Positions 1-9,307 of a DNA stretch of 64,000 bases are shown piece by piece. Location: assembly GCA_965207535.1 (NCBI GenBank), contig CBDBMR010000015.1, positions 288,800 to 352,799 of the forward strand, in the 5' to 3' direction. The DNA comes from JAJDXO01 sp965207535 (GTDB taxonomy: Bacteria; Pseudomonadota; Alphaproteobacteria; Rhodospirillales; UBA2165). The first letter of the stretch is position 1, and every line of letters begins with the position of its first letter. The notes beneath the pieces are model-generated. The model ran no database searches, was not told the origin of the DNA, and saw only the letters and a list, made by a program, of their open reading frames with translations. The translations under genes were made by a program, and so were the position numbers.

Positions 1-386
1 GCGGGCCGCATGGCAGCCAACATGGCGAGATGCCCGCCGCTCGACTGACCGCAAATGCCGACCCGTCCGGCATCGATATGGAACGCCTCCGCCTTCGACT
101 TCAGCCAGCGGATCGCGTAGTTGATATCGGCCAGGGACGAGGGGTACTTGTCCGGCCCGTGGCGGAAATCGATGGCCGCCACGGCGAGACCGGCCCCGGC
201 CAGCACCTCGTCCCGGTCCTGGCAGCTGCTGAAATCGCTCAGGTTCCAGGCCCCGCCATGAATATCGACGACGAGGGGGAAGGGTCCCTTCCCTTCCGGC
301 GTGAATAATCTGAGACCGATCCCACGGTCGCCGAACCGCAGATACTCCATGTCCTGGGTGGTATAGCCTTGCACCTGGTCCAGCAT
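1..386 (-). CDS. alpha/beta-hydrolase fold esterase (3' part outside window)
   Basis: The N-terminal 128 residues are visible, read from an ATG at 386; the rest lies beyond the window edge. There is no signal peptide. The oxyanion-hole motif HGGAW is at residues 43-47 and the nucleophile-elbow motif GQSSGGH at 113-119, which is the layout of the esterase/lipase branch of the alpha/beta-hydrolase superfamily. It should cleave an ester or related bond in the cytoplasm; the substrate cannot be told. It is divergent from the MetE-like gene at 574, and the 187 bases between the two starts must carry both promoters. Membership of the catabolic cluster to its right is inferred from position only. 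Confidence 0.75.
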   Translation of the reverse strand, partial: MLDQVQGYTTQDMEYLRFGDRGIGLRLFTPEGKGPFPLVVDIHGGAWNLSDFSSCQDRDEVLAGAGLAVAAIDFRHGPDKYPSSLADINYAIRWLKSKAEAFHIDAGRVGICGQSSGGHLAMLAAMRP

Positions 387-573
387 GTTCCTGCCCCCCT
401 TTGACCCGGCTCGTTTGTCGTGTTCGAAAGAGCCGTCCACCCGCCAGATTAGTCGCACCGGATCAAATGAACAACGTCGTGGGCTCCATCCCAACCCGCC
501 CGTTCGATATTCTTTTGGCTGCGACTTTCCGGTTTCTATACTAAAGGCCGCGAACCACCGGGGGGCACTCGAC

Positions 574-1707
574 ATGACGAACGGGAAAATCCGGCCGCGG
601 GCCGATCACGTGGGCAGCCTGCTTCGGCCGGAACGGGTCAAGCGGGCGCGGGAGCAACTGTTCGAACAAGGGGCGCTGGCCCGGTTCGGCCAGGGCGAAA
701 CCCCCGCCGACCTCAAGGAGGCCGAGGACGCGGAAATCATCGAGGCGGTCAAGCTCCAGGAGGAACTCGGCCTGCCGGTGGTCACCGACGGCGAGTTCCG
801 GCGCGCCTATTGGCATTACGATTTCATGGCCGGGCTCAATGGGCTCGATCTGGTGGAACGTTCGTCGGACGGGTCCGTCGGCACCTTCGCCTTGGCGGTG
901 GTGCCGGTGATCTCGGGCCCCCTGTCGTTCCCCGCCGATCATCCCATGATCGCGCACTTCACTTACCTGGCCTCGGTGGCGGCCAAGACGCCGAAAATCT
1001 CCATCCCCGGCCCCAGCGCCTGTCATTTCCGATTGCTCAAATCGGATATCCGGCCGCCCGAATATGCGGACCCGGACGTCCTGTTCGCCGACATCGCCAA
1101 GACCTACGCCCAGGCGGTGGACGCCTTCTACCAGGCCGGGTGCCGCTATCTGCAGCTGGACGACATCTTCTTCGCCTATCTGTGCGATCCGAAGATCCGG
1201 GCGGAAAAAGAGGCCGGCGGCGACGATCCGGACGAACTGATCGAGAAGTACGCCTGGATGATGCACGAGGCGATCAAGGACCGGCCCGACGACATGTCCA
1301 TCGGCATGCATCTCTGCCGCGGCAATTTCCAGTCCACCTGGATCGCCGAGGGCGCCTACGATCCGGCGGCGGACGCCATCTTCAACAAAACGGACGTCGA
1401 CGTCTTTTTTATGGAGTACGACTCCGACCGCGCCGGCGGGCTGGAGCCGCTCCGCCTGCTGCCCAAGGGCGACAAACGGGTGCTGCCCGGCTTCATCACC
1501 ACCAAGACGCCGGGATTGGAACCCCTGGACGACCTCAAACTGAAGTTCGACGAAGCGGCCAGGTACGCCGATATGGATCAACTGGGCATCGCGCCCCAGT
1601 GCGGCTTCTCATCCACCGAGGAAGGCAATAAGATCACCATGGACGACCAGCGCCGGAAGCTGGAGCTGGTGGTCACCACCGCCAACGAAATCTGGGGCGG
1701 GGTCTAA
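574..1707 (+). CDS. MetE C-terminal-domain-like (cobalamin-independent methionine synthase II) methyltransferase
   Basis: This 377-residue protein has only the C-terminal barrel of cobalamin-independent methionine synthase. The zinc ligands of that family are present: His246 and Cys248 (GMHLCRGN), Glu281 (FFMEYD) and Cys343 (APQCGFSS). The N-terminal HVGSLLRP motif is typical of the stand-alone group. These enzymes use a zinc-activated thiolate as methyl acceptor, but most members outside methionine synthesis have no proven substrate. I chose ATG 574 because homologous proteins, including the paralogue at 8077, begin just before the HVGS motif; the frame is open upstream to 385, but that stretch has no family resemblance. 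It is followed 24 bases later by a dehydrogenase gene, probably in one operon. Confidence 0.8.
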   Translation: MTNGKIRPRADHVGSLLRPERVKRAREQLFEQGALARFGQGETPADLKEAEDAEIIEAVKLQEELGLPVVTDGEFRRAYWHYDFMAGLNGLDLVERSSDGSVGTFALAVVPVISGPLSFPADHPMIAHFTYLASVAAKTPKISIPGPSACHFRLLKSDIRPPEYADPDVLFADIAKTYAQAVDAFYQAGCRYLQLDDIFFAYLCDPKIRAEKEAGGDDPDELIEKYAWMMHEAIKDRPDDMSIGMHLCRGNFQSTWIAEGAYDPAADAIFNKTDVDVFFMEYDSDRAGGLEPLRLLPKGDKRVLPGFITTKTPGLEPLDDLKLKFDEAARYADMDQLGIAPQCGFSSTEEGNKITMDDQRRKLELVVTTANEIWGGV

Positions 1708-1731
1708 CAACACCAAACGGAGAATGAGCCC

Positions 1732-2610
1732 TTGAAAATCGGGTTTATCGGCATCGGCAGTATGGGCTGGCCCATGGCGGCCCACTTGGCCAAAGCGGGT
1801 CACGCGGTCACCGTGTTCGACCTGGATACGGCGCGGACGGCTTCGTTTGTCCAGGAGCACGGCGCCGCCGCCGCCGCCGATATCGGCGAGGTTGGCGGGG
1901 ACCGCGAGATTATCATCACCATGCTGCCCACCGGGGCGGACGTTCGCGCGGTCCTGATGGAAATGGACGGCGGTCTGGCCGGCCATCTCGGGCCGGGCAC
2001 CATCGTGGTGGACATGAGCTCGTCCGAGCCCGTCGGCACCCGGGAGCTGGGCGCCGTACTGGCGGTCCATGATATCGTTCTGATCGACGCCCCTGTGTCG
2101 GGCGGCGTACTCGGCGCCAAGGCGGCCACGCTCACCATCATGATCGGCGGCGAGAACGAGGATGCCATCGGAAGAGCGACGCCGGTCCTGGAGGCCATGG
2201 GCAGGAATTTGTTCCGCACCGGCCCGCTGGGCAGCGGTCACGCCATGAAGGCGCTCAACAACTATGTCTTCGCCGCCGGTTTCACCGCCGCCGCGGAAGC
2301 CATGCTGGTGGGCGAGAAGTTCGGCCTCGATCCGGCCACCATGATCGACATCATCAACGTCTCCACCGGCCGAAACTTCAACACCGAACACTCGATCAAG
2401 GATCACGTGCTGCCCGGAACGTTCTCCTTCGGGTTCGGCCTGTCCCTGATGGCCAAGGATGTGGGCATCGCCGGGGACCTCGCCAAACAGATCGGGGTCG
2501 ACGCGCCCGTCGCGACTCTCATTCAGAATCTGTGGCGGGACGCCCTTGCGGCGGAGGGTGCGGACCAGGATTTCACCGCCGCCTACCGGCACTGGAAGAA
2601 AACCCGCTGA
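1732..2610 (+). CDS. NAD(P)-dependent oxidoreductase, 3-hydroxyisobutyrate dehydrogenase family
   Basis: This 292-residue protein opens with a Rossmann motif (GFIGIGSMGWPMAAHLAKAG). It has the substrate-binding SGG motif near residue 123 and the catalytic lysine in GHAMKALNNY near residue 170, all typical of beta-hydroxyacid dehydrogenases. It should oxidise a short 2- or 3-hydroxyacid or semialdehyde in the cytoplasm. The start is a TTG: the ATG eight bases upstream runs into a stop after three codons, and a GGAG lies about nine bases before the TTG. Spacing to the MetE-like gene is 24 bases, suggesting co-transcription, and the TRAP transporter follows after a 293-base gap. Confidence 0.85.
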   Translation: MKIGFIGIGSMGWPMAAHLAKAGHAVTVFDLDTARTASFVQEHGAAAAADIGEVGGDREIIITMLPTGADVRAVLMEMDGGLAGHLGPGTIVVDMSSSEPVGTRELGAVLAVHDIVLIDAPVSGGVLGAKAATLTIMIGGENEDAIGRATPVLEAMGRNLFRTGPLGSGHAMKALNNYVFAAGFTAAAEAMLVGEKFGLDPATMIDIINVSTGRNFNTEHSIKDHVLPGTFSFGFGLSLMAKDVGIAGDLAKQIGVDAPVATLIQNLWRDALAAEGADQDFTAAYRHWKKTR

Positions 2611-2903
2611 ACAAACCGGTCAATAAAATTGTGTCCGATTACCGGACGATATCGCCGCGGTCCTCGGCATTCCCCACGGTGAAAACGGCGGTCTCGGTCA
2701 TATACTCACCGGCCATGCCGCCCCCTTTTGACGACATCGAAGCGATCGGCCGGGGGGATATCGTCCCGGCACGAATGTTATTGAAAATCCAAACGATCTG
2801 ACAGACAATCCGCCCTGCAATCGATTGCCGTGCCGGTTTTCCGCAGTGTCCAGCCGGTGGCACGGCCGACAGCCAACCTGCTGGACGAACAGGGAGAGAC
2901 TTA

Positions 2904-3977
2904 ATGCCCAAATCCTTCAAGGGATTGGCCCTTGGTGTAGCCGCCGCCGCGTTCACGACGCTTGCGGTCACGGGTCAGCCACAAGCCGCCACATTCAAAC
3001 TTACAGCGGGATCGAGCCACCCCCCAATCGTCCCGTGGGCTGTCGCGCTCCGCGACCTGATCGTTCCGGAATCGACCAAACGCGCCAAGGCGCTTGGACA
3101 CACGTTGGAGTGGACCGAGGCCTATTCGGGCGTCTTGTACAACTTCAAGAATACGCTGGAGGGCGTGCAGGATGGTCTGGCTGACGTCGGCTGGGTCGGC
3201 ACCCTGTGGGAGCCGAACAAGATGCCGCTCCACAATGTCACCTACTTCGCCCCGTTCGGCACCTCGAACGTCCAGGCGCTCCTGGAAATCGGCCGGGAAA
3301 TGCACCAAAAAATTCCGGCAATGAACCAGCAGTGGACCAAGTACAATCAAAAGCTCCTGGGTGTGTTCGCTACCGATGCCTACATCCTCATGACCAAGAA
3401 GCCGATCAAATCGGTTGCGGACCTCAAGGGACTGAAGCTCTTCGCGCCCGGCGCGGTCGCCCGCTGGGTCGAGGGCACCGGTGCGATCGGTATCGATGCC
3501 GGTCTGCCTGTCTACTACAACGGGATCAAGACGGGCGTCGCCAACGGCGTCATATCGCCGACCACGGGAATTTTGCCGTTCAAACTGCACGAAGTGGCGC
3601 CGGATCTGACCCAGCTCCAAATGGGCGGCGCCCTCCCGGGCGCTTTGACCATGAACCTCAACACCTGGAAGAAGCTTCCCCCTGAACTGCAGAAGATGTT
3701 CCTGGAACTGGGGCACGAGTACGGCGATTGGGTCGCCAAGCGGGTTATCGGGTTTTACAACAAGACCGTCAACGTCATGAAAAAGAACCCGAAAGTGAAG
3801 GTTTCCGTTCTTTCCATGGAACAGCAGCGCAAGTGGGCGCAAAGCGTCCCGAACATCGCCGCCGAGTGGGTCAAACGGACGGAAGCCCGCGGCCTGCCGG
3901 CCGGCGAAGTGCTGAAGGTCTACATGGACGGCATGCGGGCCCGCGGCGAAAAACCGCTTCGCAACTGGGACAAATAG
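2904..3977 (+). CDS. dctP: TRAP transporter substrate-binding protein, DctP family
   Basis: A cleavable signal peptide of about 28 residues, ending near Q-A-A, precedes a mature protein whose ATFKLTAGSSHPP opening is typical of DctP-type periplasmic receptors. Total length is 357 residues, usual for the family. It should capture an organic acid in the periplasm and hand it to the membrane permease. The stop codon is directly followed by the GTG start of the fused DctQM permease, so the two are translationally linked. AGGGAGAG lies just upstream of the ATG. The 293-base gap before the gene has no clear gene and presumably holds its promoter. Confidence 0.9.
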   Translation: MPKSFKGLALGVAAAAFTTLAVTGQPQAATFKLTAGSSHPPIVPWAVALRDLIVPESTKRAKALGHTLEWTEAYSGVLYNFKNTLEGVQDGLADVGWVGTLWEPNKMPLHNVTYFAPFGTSNVQALLEIGREMHQKIPAMNQQWTKYNQKLLGVFATDAYILMTKKPIKSVADLKGLKLFAPGAVARWVEGTGAIGIDAGLPVYYNGIKTGVANGVISPTTGILPFKLHEVAPDLTQLQMGGALPGALTMNLNTWKKLPPELQKMFLELGHEYGDWVAKRVIGFYNKTVNVMKKNPKVKVSVLSMEQQRKWAQSVPNIAAEWVKRTEARGLPAGEVLKVYMDGMRARGEKPLRNWDK

Positions 3978-5942
3978 GTGGAATCCACCGGCTCGGGTGG
4001 ATCAATTACCGAGGGAAAGACGCTGAATATATTTCAGCGTCTTTCCTCTCTTTTTTCTCAGTTCATCTCGGTTGCCAACGGTATCGGGAGTGTCTGGGTA
4101 TTCGGACTGACATTCCTCATATGTACCGACGTCATCGCGCGCGGGTTCTTCAATGCGCCAATCCGCGGGGTTTCCGAGATCGTCGCCTATTCGCTGGCCG
4201 GCGCCGTCTTTCTCCAGCTCGCCCACTCCCTTCACGTAGGCCGGTTCGCCCGCGCCGAGATGTACATCGACCCGCTGGCCGAGAAGCGGCCGGTGGTCGG
4301 AGCCCTCTTTCACGCCATCTTTTCGGCCGCCGGCATCCTCGTATTCGGCCTGATCGCCTTCGGAACGCGGGACAAGCTGGAAGAAGCCTGGCCGGACCTG
4401 AAATTCGGCGTCGAAGGCGAGTTCACGATCCTGGTCTGGCCGCTCCGGCTGATCATCATGACCGGCGCCATCATGGTCGCCGTCAAATATTTGGTGCTGA
4501 CACTCGAACACCTGTCGGATGCCGTCGCCGCGTATCGCGAGCACCGCGCCGAACGATCGGGCGAAAAATTCGGCTGGCTGAACTTGCTCATCGTCGTCGC
4601 GGTCATCGCCGCCATTGCCGGGATGTTCGAAGCCGACCTCGGCAAGGTGACGATCGGTGCCGTTTCCATCGTCGGCATGCTGATCCTGATCTTCATGGGC
4701 ATCCATATCGGCATCGCCCTGATCCTGCTCGGGTTCTTCGGCATCTGGATCATGCTGGACAACCCCAACATCGCCGTCAACGCGGTCAAGCTGGCGTCCA
4801 ACGAGTTCCTGCGCAACTTCTTCCTCGGGGTCGTTCCCCTTTTCGTCCTGATGGGCCTGGTGATCAGCGAATCCGATATCGGCAAGGACACCTTCGACGT
4901 CGCCCGCTGGCTGCTCAGAAAGATCAAGGGCGGCCTCGGCGTCGCGACGGTGTTCGCCAACGCCATATTCGCCGCCATTACCGGCTCTTCCATCGCGTCC
5001 GCGGCCGTGTTCACCAAGGTCGCGACGCCGCATATGCTCCGCAACGGCTACACCCGGAAATTCGCCGTCGGCACGGTGGCGGGGTCGTCCGTGCTGGGGA
5101 TGCTGATCCCGCCGAGCCTGCTGCTGATCGTCTATGCATTCGTCGCCGAACAGTCGGTCGGGCTGCTGTTCCTCGCCGCCATCATCCCCGGCATCATCCT
5201 GGCCCTGGTGATGGCGGTCTCGATCATCGGCATGGCCCACTTCTTCCCGGATTTCGTCGGCCGGCCCACCGAAGACAATATAGAAGACGAAAGCGTCTCA
5301 TCGGCGTTCTGGAAAATCCTGCCCATCCTGCTGCTGGTGGTCGTCGTCATGGGCGGCATCTATGGCGGACTGTTCACGCCGGTGGAGGCGGGCGCGATCG
5401 GCGCCGCCGGCGCCTTGATTATCGCGATCCTCAAGCGGAGGTTGACCTGGAGGAAGCTGTGGAACGTGCTGATCGAGACCGGCCACACCACGGTCAGCGT
5501 TCTGTTCCTGATCCTGGCGGCCAACATCTATGGCCGGATGCTGGCGCTCAGCGGTTTTCCCCAGTCCCTCGGCGAGTTCATCGGCGCGGTCAATCTCGGA
5601 TTTGCCGGGTTCCTCGTCCTCTACGTGATCCTGGTGATCATTTTCGGGATGTTCCTGGATTCCATCTCGATGATGCTGATCCTGCTGCCCATCGTGCTGC
5701 CCATCGTCAGCGCCTTCGGCGGCGACCTGATCTGGTTCGGGATCGTCACCGTGATCGCGGTCGAAATGGGATTGCTGACGCCGCCCTTTGGCATCGCCGT
5801 CTATGTGGTGCGAAGTACCATCGAAGACGCGACGGTGACGCTCAACCAGATCTTCGCCGGCGCCTTCCCCTACGTGATCATGATGCTGTTCGTCACCATC
5901 ATCCTGATCATGTTCCCGTGGCTGTCGACGGTGTGGCTCTGA
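3978..5942 (+). CDS. TRAP transporter fused permease (DctQ-DctM)
   Basis: This 654-residue membrane protein joins the small DctQ subunit (about residues 20-190, four hydrophobic segments) to the large DctM subunit (about residues 210-650, many hydrophobic segments). DctM-like stretches include SSIASAAVFTKVATPHM and GMLIPPSLLLIVYAF. It should form the sodium-coupled transport channel served by the DctP protein at 2904. The start is uncertain: GTG 3978 abuts the dctP stop, while a purine-rich stretch near 4010 could serve a slightly later start. Fused QM permeases are known. The convergent VOC gene begins 3 bases after its stop. Confidence 0.88.
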   Translation: MESTGSGGSITEGKTLNIFQRLSSLFSQFISVANGIGSVWVFGLTFLICTDVIARGFFNAPIRGVSEIVAYSLAGAVFLQLAHSLHVGRFARAEMYIDPLAEKRPVVGALFHAIFSAAGILVFGLIAFGTRDKLEEAWPDLKFGVEGEFTILVWPLRLIIMTGAIMVAVKYLVLTLEHLSDAVAAYREHRAERSGEKFGWLNLLIVVAVIAAIAGMFEADLGKVTIGAVSIVGMLILIFMGIHIGIALILLGFFGIWIMLDNPNIAVNAVKLASNEFLRNFFLGVVPLFVLMGLVISESDIGKDTFDVARWLLRKIKGGLGVATVFANAIFAAITGSSIASAAVFTKVATPHMLRNGYTRKFAVGTVAGSSVLGMLIPPSLLLIVYAFVAEQSVGLLFLAAIIPGIILALVMAVSIIGMAHFFPDFVGRPTEDNIEDESVSSAFWKILPILLLVVVVMGGIYGGLFTPVEAGAIGAAGALIIAILKRRLTWRKLWNVLIETGHTTVSVLFLILAANIYGRMLALSGFPQSLGEFIGAVNLGFAGFLVLYVILVIIFGMFLDSISMMLILLPIVLPIVSAFGGDLIWFGIVTVIAVEMGLLTPPFGIAVYVVRSTIEDATVTLNQIFAGAFPYVIMMLFVTIILIMFPWLSTVWL

Positions 5943-5945
5943 GCC

Positions 5946-6428
5946 CTACTCGGCGGCGCTCATTCCCGGGCGGTCGAATTCGTCGTCCAGATGGCCGCGG
6001 CCTTCCTGATCGCCCTTCTCGAACAGCCACGAATACCCGTTCTTGGGATTGGTGAGGATTTCCCACCAATTGTCGTCCATGTCCTTGAAAAAGAACGAGT
6101 AGGTGCCGTGCTGCAGCTTGGGCTTGCGGAGCTTTGTAATGCCCCACTCCTTCTGATGCTGGACCGTCAGCTCATAGGCCGCATCCACCTCTTCCTGGGT
6201 TTCGACATCAAGGCCGTTGTGATTGAGGAACGGCATGTCCGGCTTCTTGGGATTGTGGACGACGGCAATGGTGTTGGGTCCGCCCAGCCGGATGAGCAGC
6301 GAAATGTTGCTGGTCCGGATCACCTCGAGCCCCAGGAACTTCTCGTAGAACTCGCGGATTTTATCCAGATCGCGGGATTCGAGCGTCCCGTGGGACAGGA
6401 AATTCAGATTCAAAACCGAGTTCGGCAT
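5946..6428 (-). CDS. VOC (glyoxalase/bleomycin-resistance/dioxygenase fold) family protein
   Basis: A 160-residue cytoplasmic protein with the paired beta-alpha-beta-beta-beta layout of the vicinal oxygen chelate superfamily. DLDKIREFYEKFLGLEV is the typical first-module helix and NWWEILTNP the typical last-strand metal-ligand glutamate region; NHNGLDV carries a likely histidine ligand. Such proteins bind a divalent metal and act on ring-cleavage, glyoxalase or epimerase substrates; the particular reaction cannot be assigned. ATG 6428 is preceded by GGGAGAAC at good spacing, so longer upstream open frame is not used. It is convergent with the TRAP permease and divergent from the amidohydrolase. 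Confidence 0.78.
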   Translation of the reverse strand: MPNSVLNLNFLSHGTLESRDLDKIREFYEKFLGLEVIRTSNISLLIRLGGPNTIAVVHNPKKPDMPFLNHNGLDVETQEEVDAAYELTVQHQKEWGITKLRKPKLQHGTYSFFFKDMDDNWWEILTNPKNGYSWLFEKGDQEGRGHLDDEFDRPGMSAAE

Positions 6429-6552
6429 GACGTTCTCCCTTCGTACTTGCCCTCCCTGCGGGCGCGTGATTTGTTGGCGGGAAGGGTAGCCCAACGCTGC
6501 CGCCAACATCAATCCTCGATGACAACCAAAGAAATTCAGGGAGCCTCGGGTA

Positions 6553-7908
6553 ATGTCCAAGACGCTGATCAAGGGTGCGGCCATCATTTCCATGGACCGC
6601 GGCATCAAGAACCTCGCCAGGGGCGATATCCTGATCGACGGCGACAAAATCGAGAAGATCGGCCGGACCGTCCGTTCGCCGGGCGCCAGGGTCATCGACG
6701 CCGCCGGCATGATCGCCATGCCGGGCTTCGTCAACGCGCACCTGCATACCTGGCAGACCGGCATCCGGGGGGTCGCCGGCAACTGGTCGATCCCCGAATA
6801 CCTCCATCATATGCACGCCACCATCGCGCCCCGCTACACCGCCAACGACACCTATCTCGGCAATCTGGTGGGAGCCCTCAATCAGATCGGCAACGGCGCG
6901 ACGACCATCTTCGATTGGTGCCACAACAACGCCACTCCCGGGCACACCGACGCGGCCATCGAGGGCTTGAGGGAATCGGGCATCCGGGCGGTGTTCGGTC
7001 ACGGCTCGCCGAAGCCGGACGCCGAGAAGGACCAGACGCCCTACACCCATATCCCGCACCCCCAGTCCGAGATCGAGCGCCTGCGGAAAGGCCCCTTCGC
7101 CTCGGACGATCAGCTGGTCACCCTGGGGATGGCGGTGCTCGGCCCCGATTTTTCCACCTGGGAAGTGACGGAGCATGACTTCGAACTCGCCAAGGAGTTC
7201 GACCTGCTGGTCAGCGCCCACGTCTGGGGGGCGCCGAACCGGATGAACAAGGACGGGTACAAAAAGCTCGCCAAGAAGGGGCTTCTGGACAAGCGGCACA
7301 ATTTGGTTCACGGGGTCTACCTGTCCGACGCCGAGCTCAAGCTGATCCTGGATACGGGCGCATCGGTCACCGTGACGCCCGAGGTCGAACTGCAGATGGG
7401 CCACGGCGCGCCGCTTACGGGCCGCGTGCGCGGCTACGGCGGGCTGCTCTCGGTGGGCGTCGACGTGGAGAGCAACATTTCCGGCGACATGTTCACGGTC
7501 ATGCGGACGGCGCTGCAGAGCCAGCGCAACATCGACAACCGGGCGACCGCCAGGCGCACCAAGGCGCCGGCGCAGGCGCTCTCCATCAGGCCGATCGAGG
7601 CGCTCCGCTGGGCGACCATCGATGCGGCCAGGTCCCTCGGCATCGATAGGCGGGTCGGTTCGCTCAAACCCGGCAAGCAGGCCGACATTATCCTGATCAA
7701 CGGCAACGACCTGAACATGTTCCCGGTGCATGACCCGGTCGAGAGCGTCGTCTTCCACGCCAACGGCTCCAACGTCGACACGGTCCTCATCGCCGGCCGG
7801 GTGATGAAGGCGAACGGCAAGCTCAAATACCGCGGGCTCGAGGAGAAGAAGGCCCTCCTCGCCCGCTCGGGCCGGAAGATCCTGAAGGGCCTGAAGCTGG
7901 CGGCGTAG
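6553..7908 (+). CDS. amidohydrolase family protein (TRZ/ATZ/cytosine-deaminase type)
   Basis: A 451-residue metal-dependent hydrolase. MPGFVNAHLHTWQ (about residues 56-68) is the first metal-binding HxH motif of the amidohydrolase superfamily. A small beta-sandwich domain is formed by the N terminus and the C-terminal GSLKPGKQADIILIN segment, as in chlorohydrolases, guanine/cytosine deaminases and related enzymes. It should hydrolyse or deaminate a nitrogenous or ether-linked ring compound. It lies between a TRAP importer and two MetE-like methyltransferases, suggesting it processes the imported compound (inference). Downstream is a GC-rich hairpin stretch. Confidence 0.85.
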   Translation: MSKTLIKGAAIISMDRGIKNLARGDILIDGDKIEKIGRTVRSPGARVIDAAGMIAMPGFVNAHLHTWQTGIRGVAGNWSIPEYLHHMHATIAPRYTANDTYLGNLVGALNQIGNGATTIFDWCHNNATPGHTDAAIEGLRESGIRAVFGHGSPKPDAEKDQTPYTHIPHPQSEIERLRKGPFASDDQLVTLGMAVLGPDFSTWEVTEHDFELAKEFDLLVSAHVWGAPNRMNKDGYKKLAKKGLLDKRHNLVHGVYLSDAELKLILDTGASVTVTPEVELQMGHGAPLTGRVRGYGGLLSVGVDVESNISGDMFTVMRTALQSQRNIDNRATARRTKAPAQALSIRPIEALRWATIDAARSLGIDRRVGSLKPGKQADIILINGNDLNMFPVHDPVESVVFHANGSNVDTVLIAGRVMKANGKLKYRGLEEKKALLARSGRKILKGLKLAA

Positions 7909-7914
7909 GGGCGA

Positions 7915-8070
7915 ATCACCCCCCCCTCCCTGACCCTCCCCCTCATCGGGGTTAGGGGTGTCCCCTAGGACCCCTGGGGGGGGGAGGGAATAGTTGGATT
8001 GGTCCACCTCCCCCCATGGAGGGGGAGGTCGAGACGGCCGGCAACCAGCCGGGCGTCGAGGGTGGGGGGA
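7915..8070. repeat. GC-rich intergenic stretch with two hairpins between convergent genes
   Basis: Between the amidohydrolase stop and the convergent MetE-like stop are two inverted repeats. One is near 7953-7974 (AGGGGTGTCC / GGACCCCT around a CTAG-like centre). The other is near 8008-8032 (ACCTCCCCCC / GAGGGGGAGGT around ATG). Runs of C and G dominate. They may act as a two-way terminator or be copies of a dispersed extragenic repeat; other copies outside the window would decide. Confidence 0.5.
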
Positions 8071-8076
8071 GTGGAG

Positions 8077-9216
8077 CTAGCCCCAGACCTCCTCCGCGGT
8101 TTCGATGATCAGCCGGAACTTGGCGATTTCGTCGTTGACCGTCACCAGATTGCCGATGGCGTTGGAGGAAAACCCGCACTGGGGGCTGAGGCAAAGCTGA
8201 TCGGCATCGACGTATTCGGACGCCTCCTCGATCCGCGCCTTCAACTCGTCCTTGCTCTCCAAATCCGAGCGTTTGGTGGTCACGAGGCCAAGCACCACCT
8301 GCTTGCCCTCGGGCACGAAGCGGAGCGGCTCGAAGCCGCCCGAGCGCTCATCGTCATATTCGAGGAAAAATCCGTCCACGTCGGTGAGATTGAACATCTT
8401 CTCGGCCACCGGCTCGTAGCCGCCGGAGGCGAACCACTGGCTCTTGGCGTTCCCCCGGCAGAGGTGGACGCAGACGGCCATGTCGGGATGGCGGTCGCGG
8501 ATGGAATCATTGATCAGCGCCGCATAGGTCGCCGGCAATTCGTCCGGATCCTCGCCCCGGTCGATGGCCCCCTGGCGCATCTTCTCGTCGCAGAGATAAG
8601 CCAGGTTGGTGTCGTCGAACTGGACGTAGCGGCAGCCGGCTTCGGCCAGCAGCGCCAGCTCCTCGCGATAAAGCTTGGACAAATCGGCGAAGAAGGCGTC
8701 GAGCTCGGGATAGGCCTCCTTGTCGATGGCGTCGCGGCCGCCCCGGAAATGGGTCATGGTCGGCGACGGCAGGGTGACCTTCACCGGATGATCGGTGAGC
8801 GACGAGGTGAACTTGTAATTCTCCACCTCGATGCCGCCGTCCGGCAGCGCCATCTTGCCGACCACCCTGGGCACGAAGGGGGTCGCCTTGGCTTCGTTCT
8901 TCGCTTCATGCTCCTTGTTCTCGTCGGAGACCGACACCGCCCGCTCGAAATCCCACGGCGCGTCGATGTTGATCACCTTCTGGATGAAATCGACGTGGAA
9001 GCTGGCGCGCCGGAACTCGCCGTCGGTGACGGCCGTCAAACCCACATCCTCCTGCATCTTGACCGCTTCCCTGATGCAGGCGTCTTCGTGTTCGCGCAAG
9101 AGTTCGAGGCTGATTTCCCCATCGTGCCACTTGTTGCGCGAGATCAACAGCGCATCGGGGCGCAGCAGCGATCCCACATGATCGGCGCGGTACGGGGGTT
9201 TGTTTCTGGCGGCCAT
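8077..9216 (-). CDS. MetE C-terminal-domain-like methyltransferase, second paralogue
   Basis: A 379-residue relative of the protein at 574, on the opposite strand. It opens with PPYRADHVGSLLRPD and keeps the zinc-ligand motifs VHLCRGN, FLEYDDE and SPQCGFSS. It should transfer a methyl group to a thiol or a related acceptor; the physiological substrate is unknown. ATG 9216 is preceded by AAGGAGGACC, an excellent ribosome-binding site, which decides it over the frame opening at 9237. Two such paralogues flanking a TRAP transporter and amidohydrolase suggest handling of a methylated nutrient (inference). Confidence 0.83.
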   Translation of the reverse strand: MAARNKPPYRADHVGSLLRPDALLISRNKWHDGEISLELLREHEDACIREAVKMQEDVGLTAVTDGEFRRASFHVDFIQKVINIDAPWDFERAVSVSDENKEHEAKNEAKATPFVPRVVGKMALPDGGIEVENYKFTSSLTDHPVKVTLPSPTMTHFRGGRDAIDKEAYPELDAFFADLSKLYREELALLAEAGCRYVQFDDTNLAYLCDEKMRQGAIDRGEDPDELPATYAALINDSIRDRHPDMAVCVHLCRGNAKSQWFASGGYEPVAEKMFNLTDVDGFFLEYDDERSGGFEPLRFVPEGKQVVLGLVTTKRSDLESKDELKARIEEASEYVDADQLCLSPQCGFSSNAIGNLVTVNDEIAKFRLIIETAEEVWG

Positions 9217-9307
9217 GTCGGTCCTCCTTAACGGCACGTCGGTTGGGGATCATGCTACCCCCCTCCCGCGCTTGACTAAAGCCAAACCGCCACCTACCGG
9301 TGGGACC

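Noticed and set aside
3728..6055. 775-codon plus-strand frame overlapping dctP and the DctQM permease
   Set aside because: It is an Arg-rich shadow of the permease gene in another phase.
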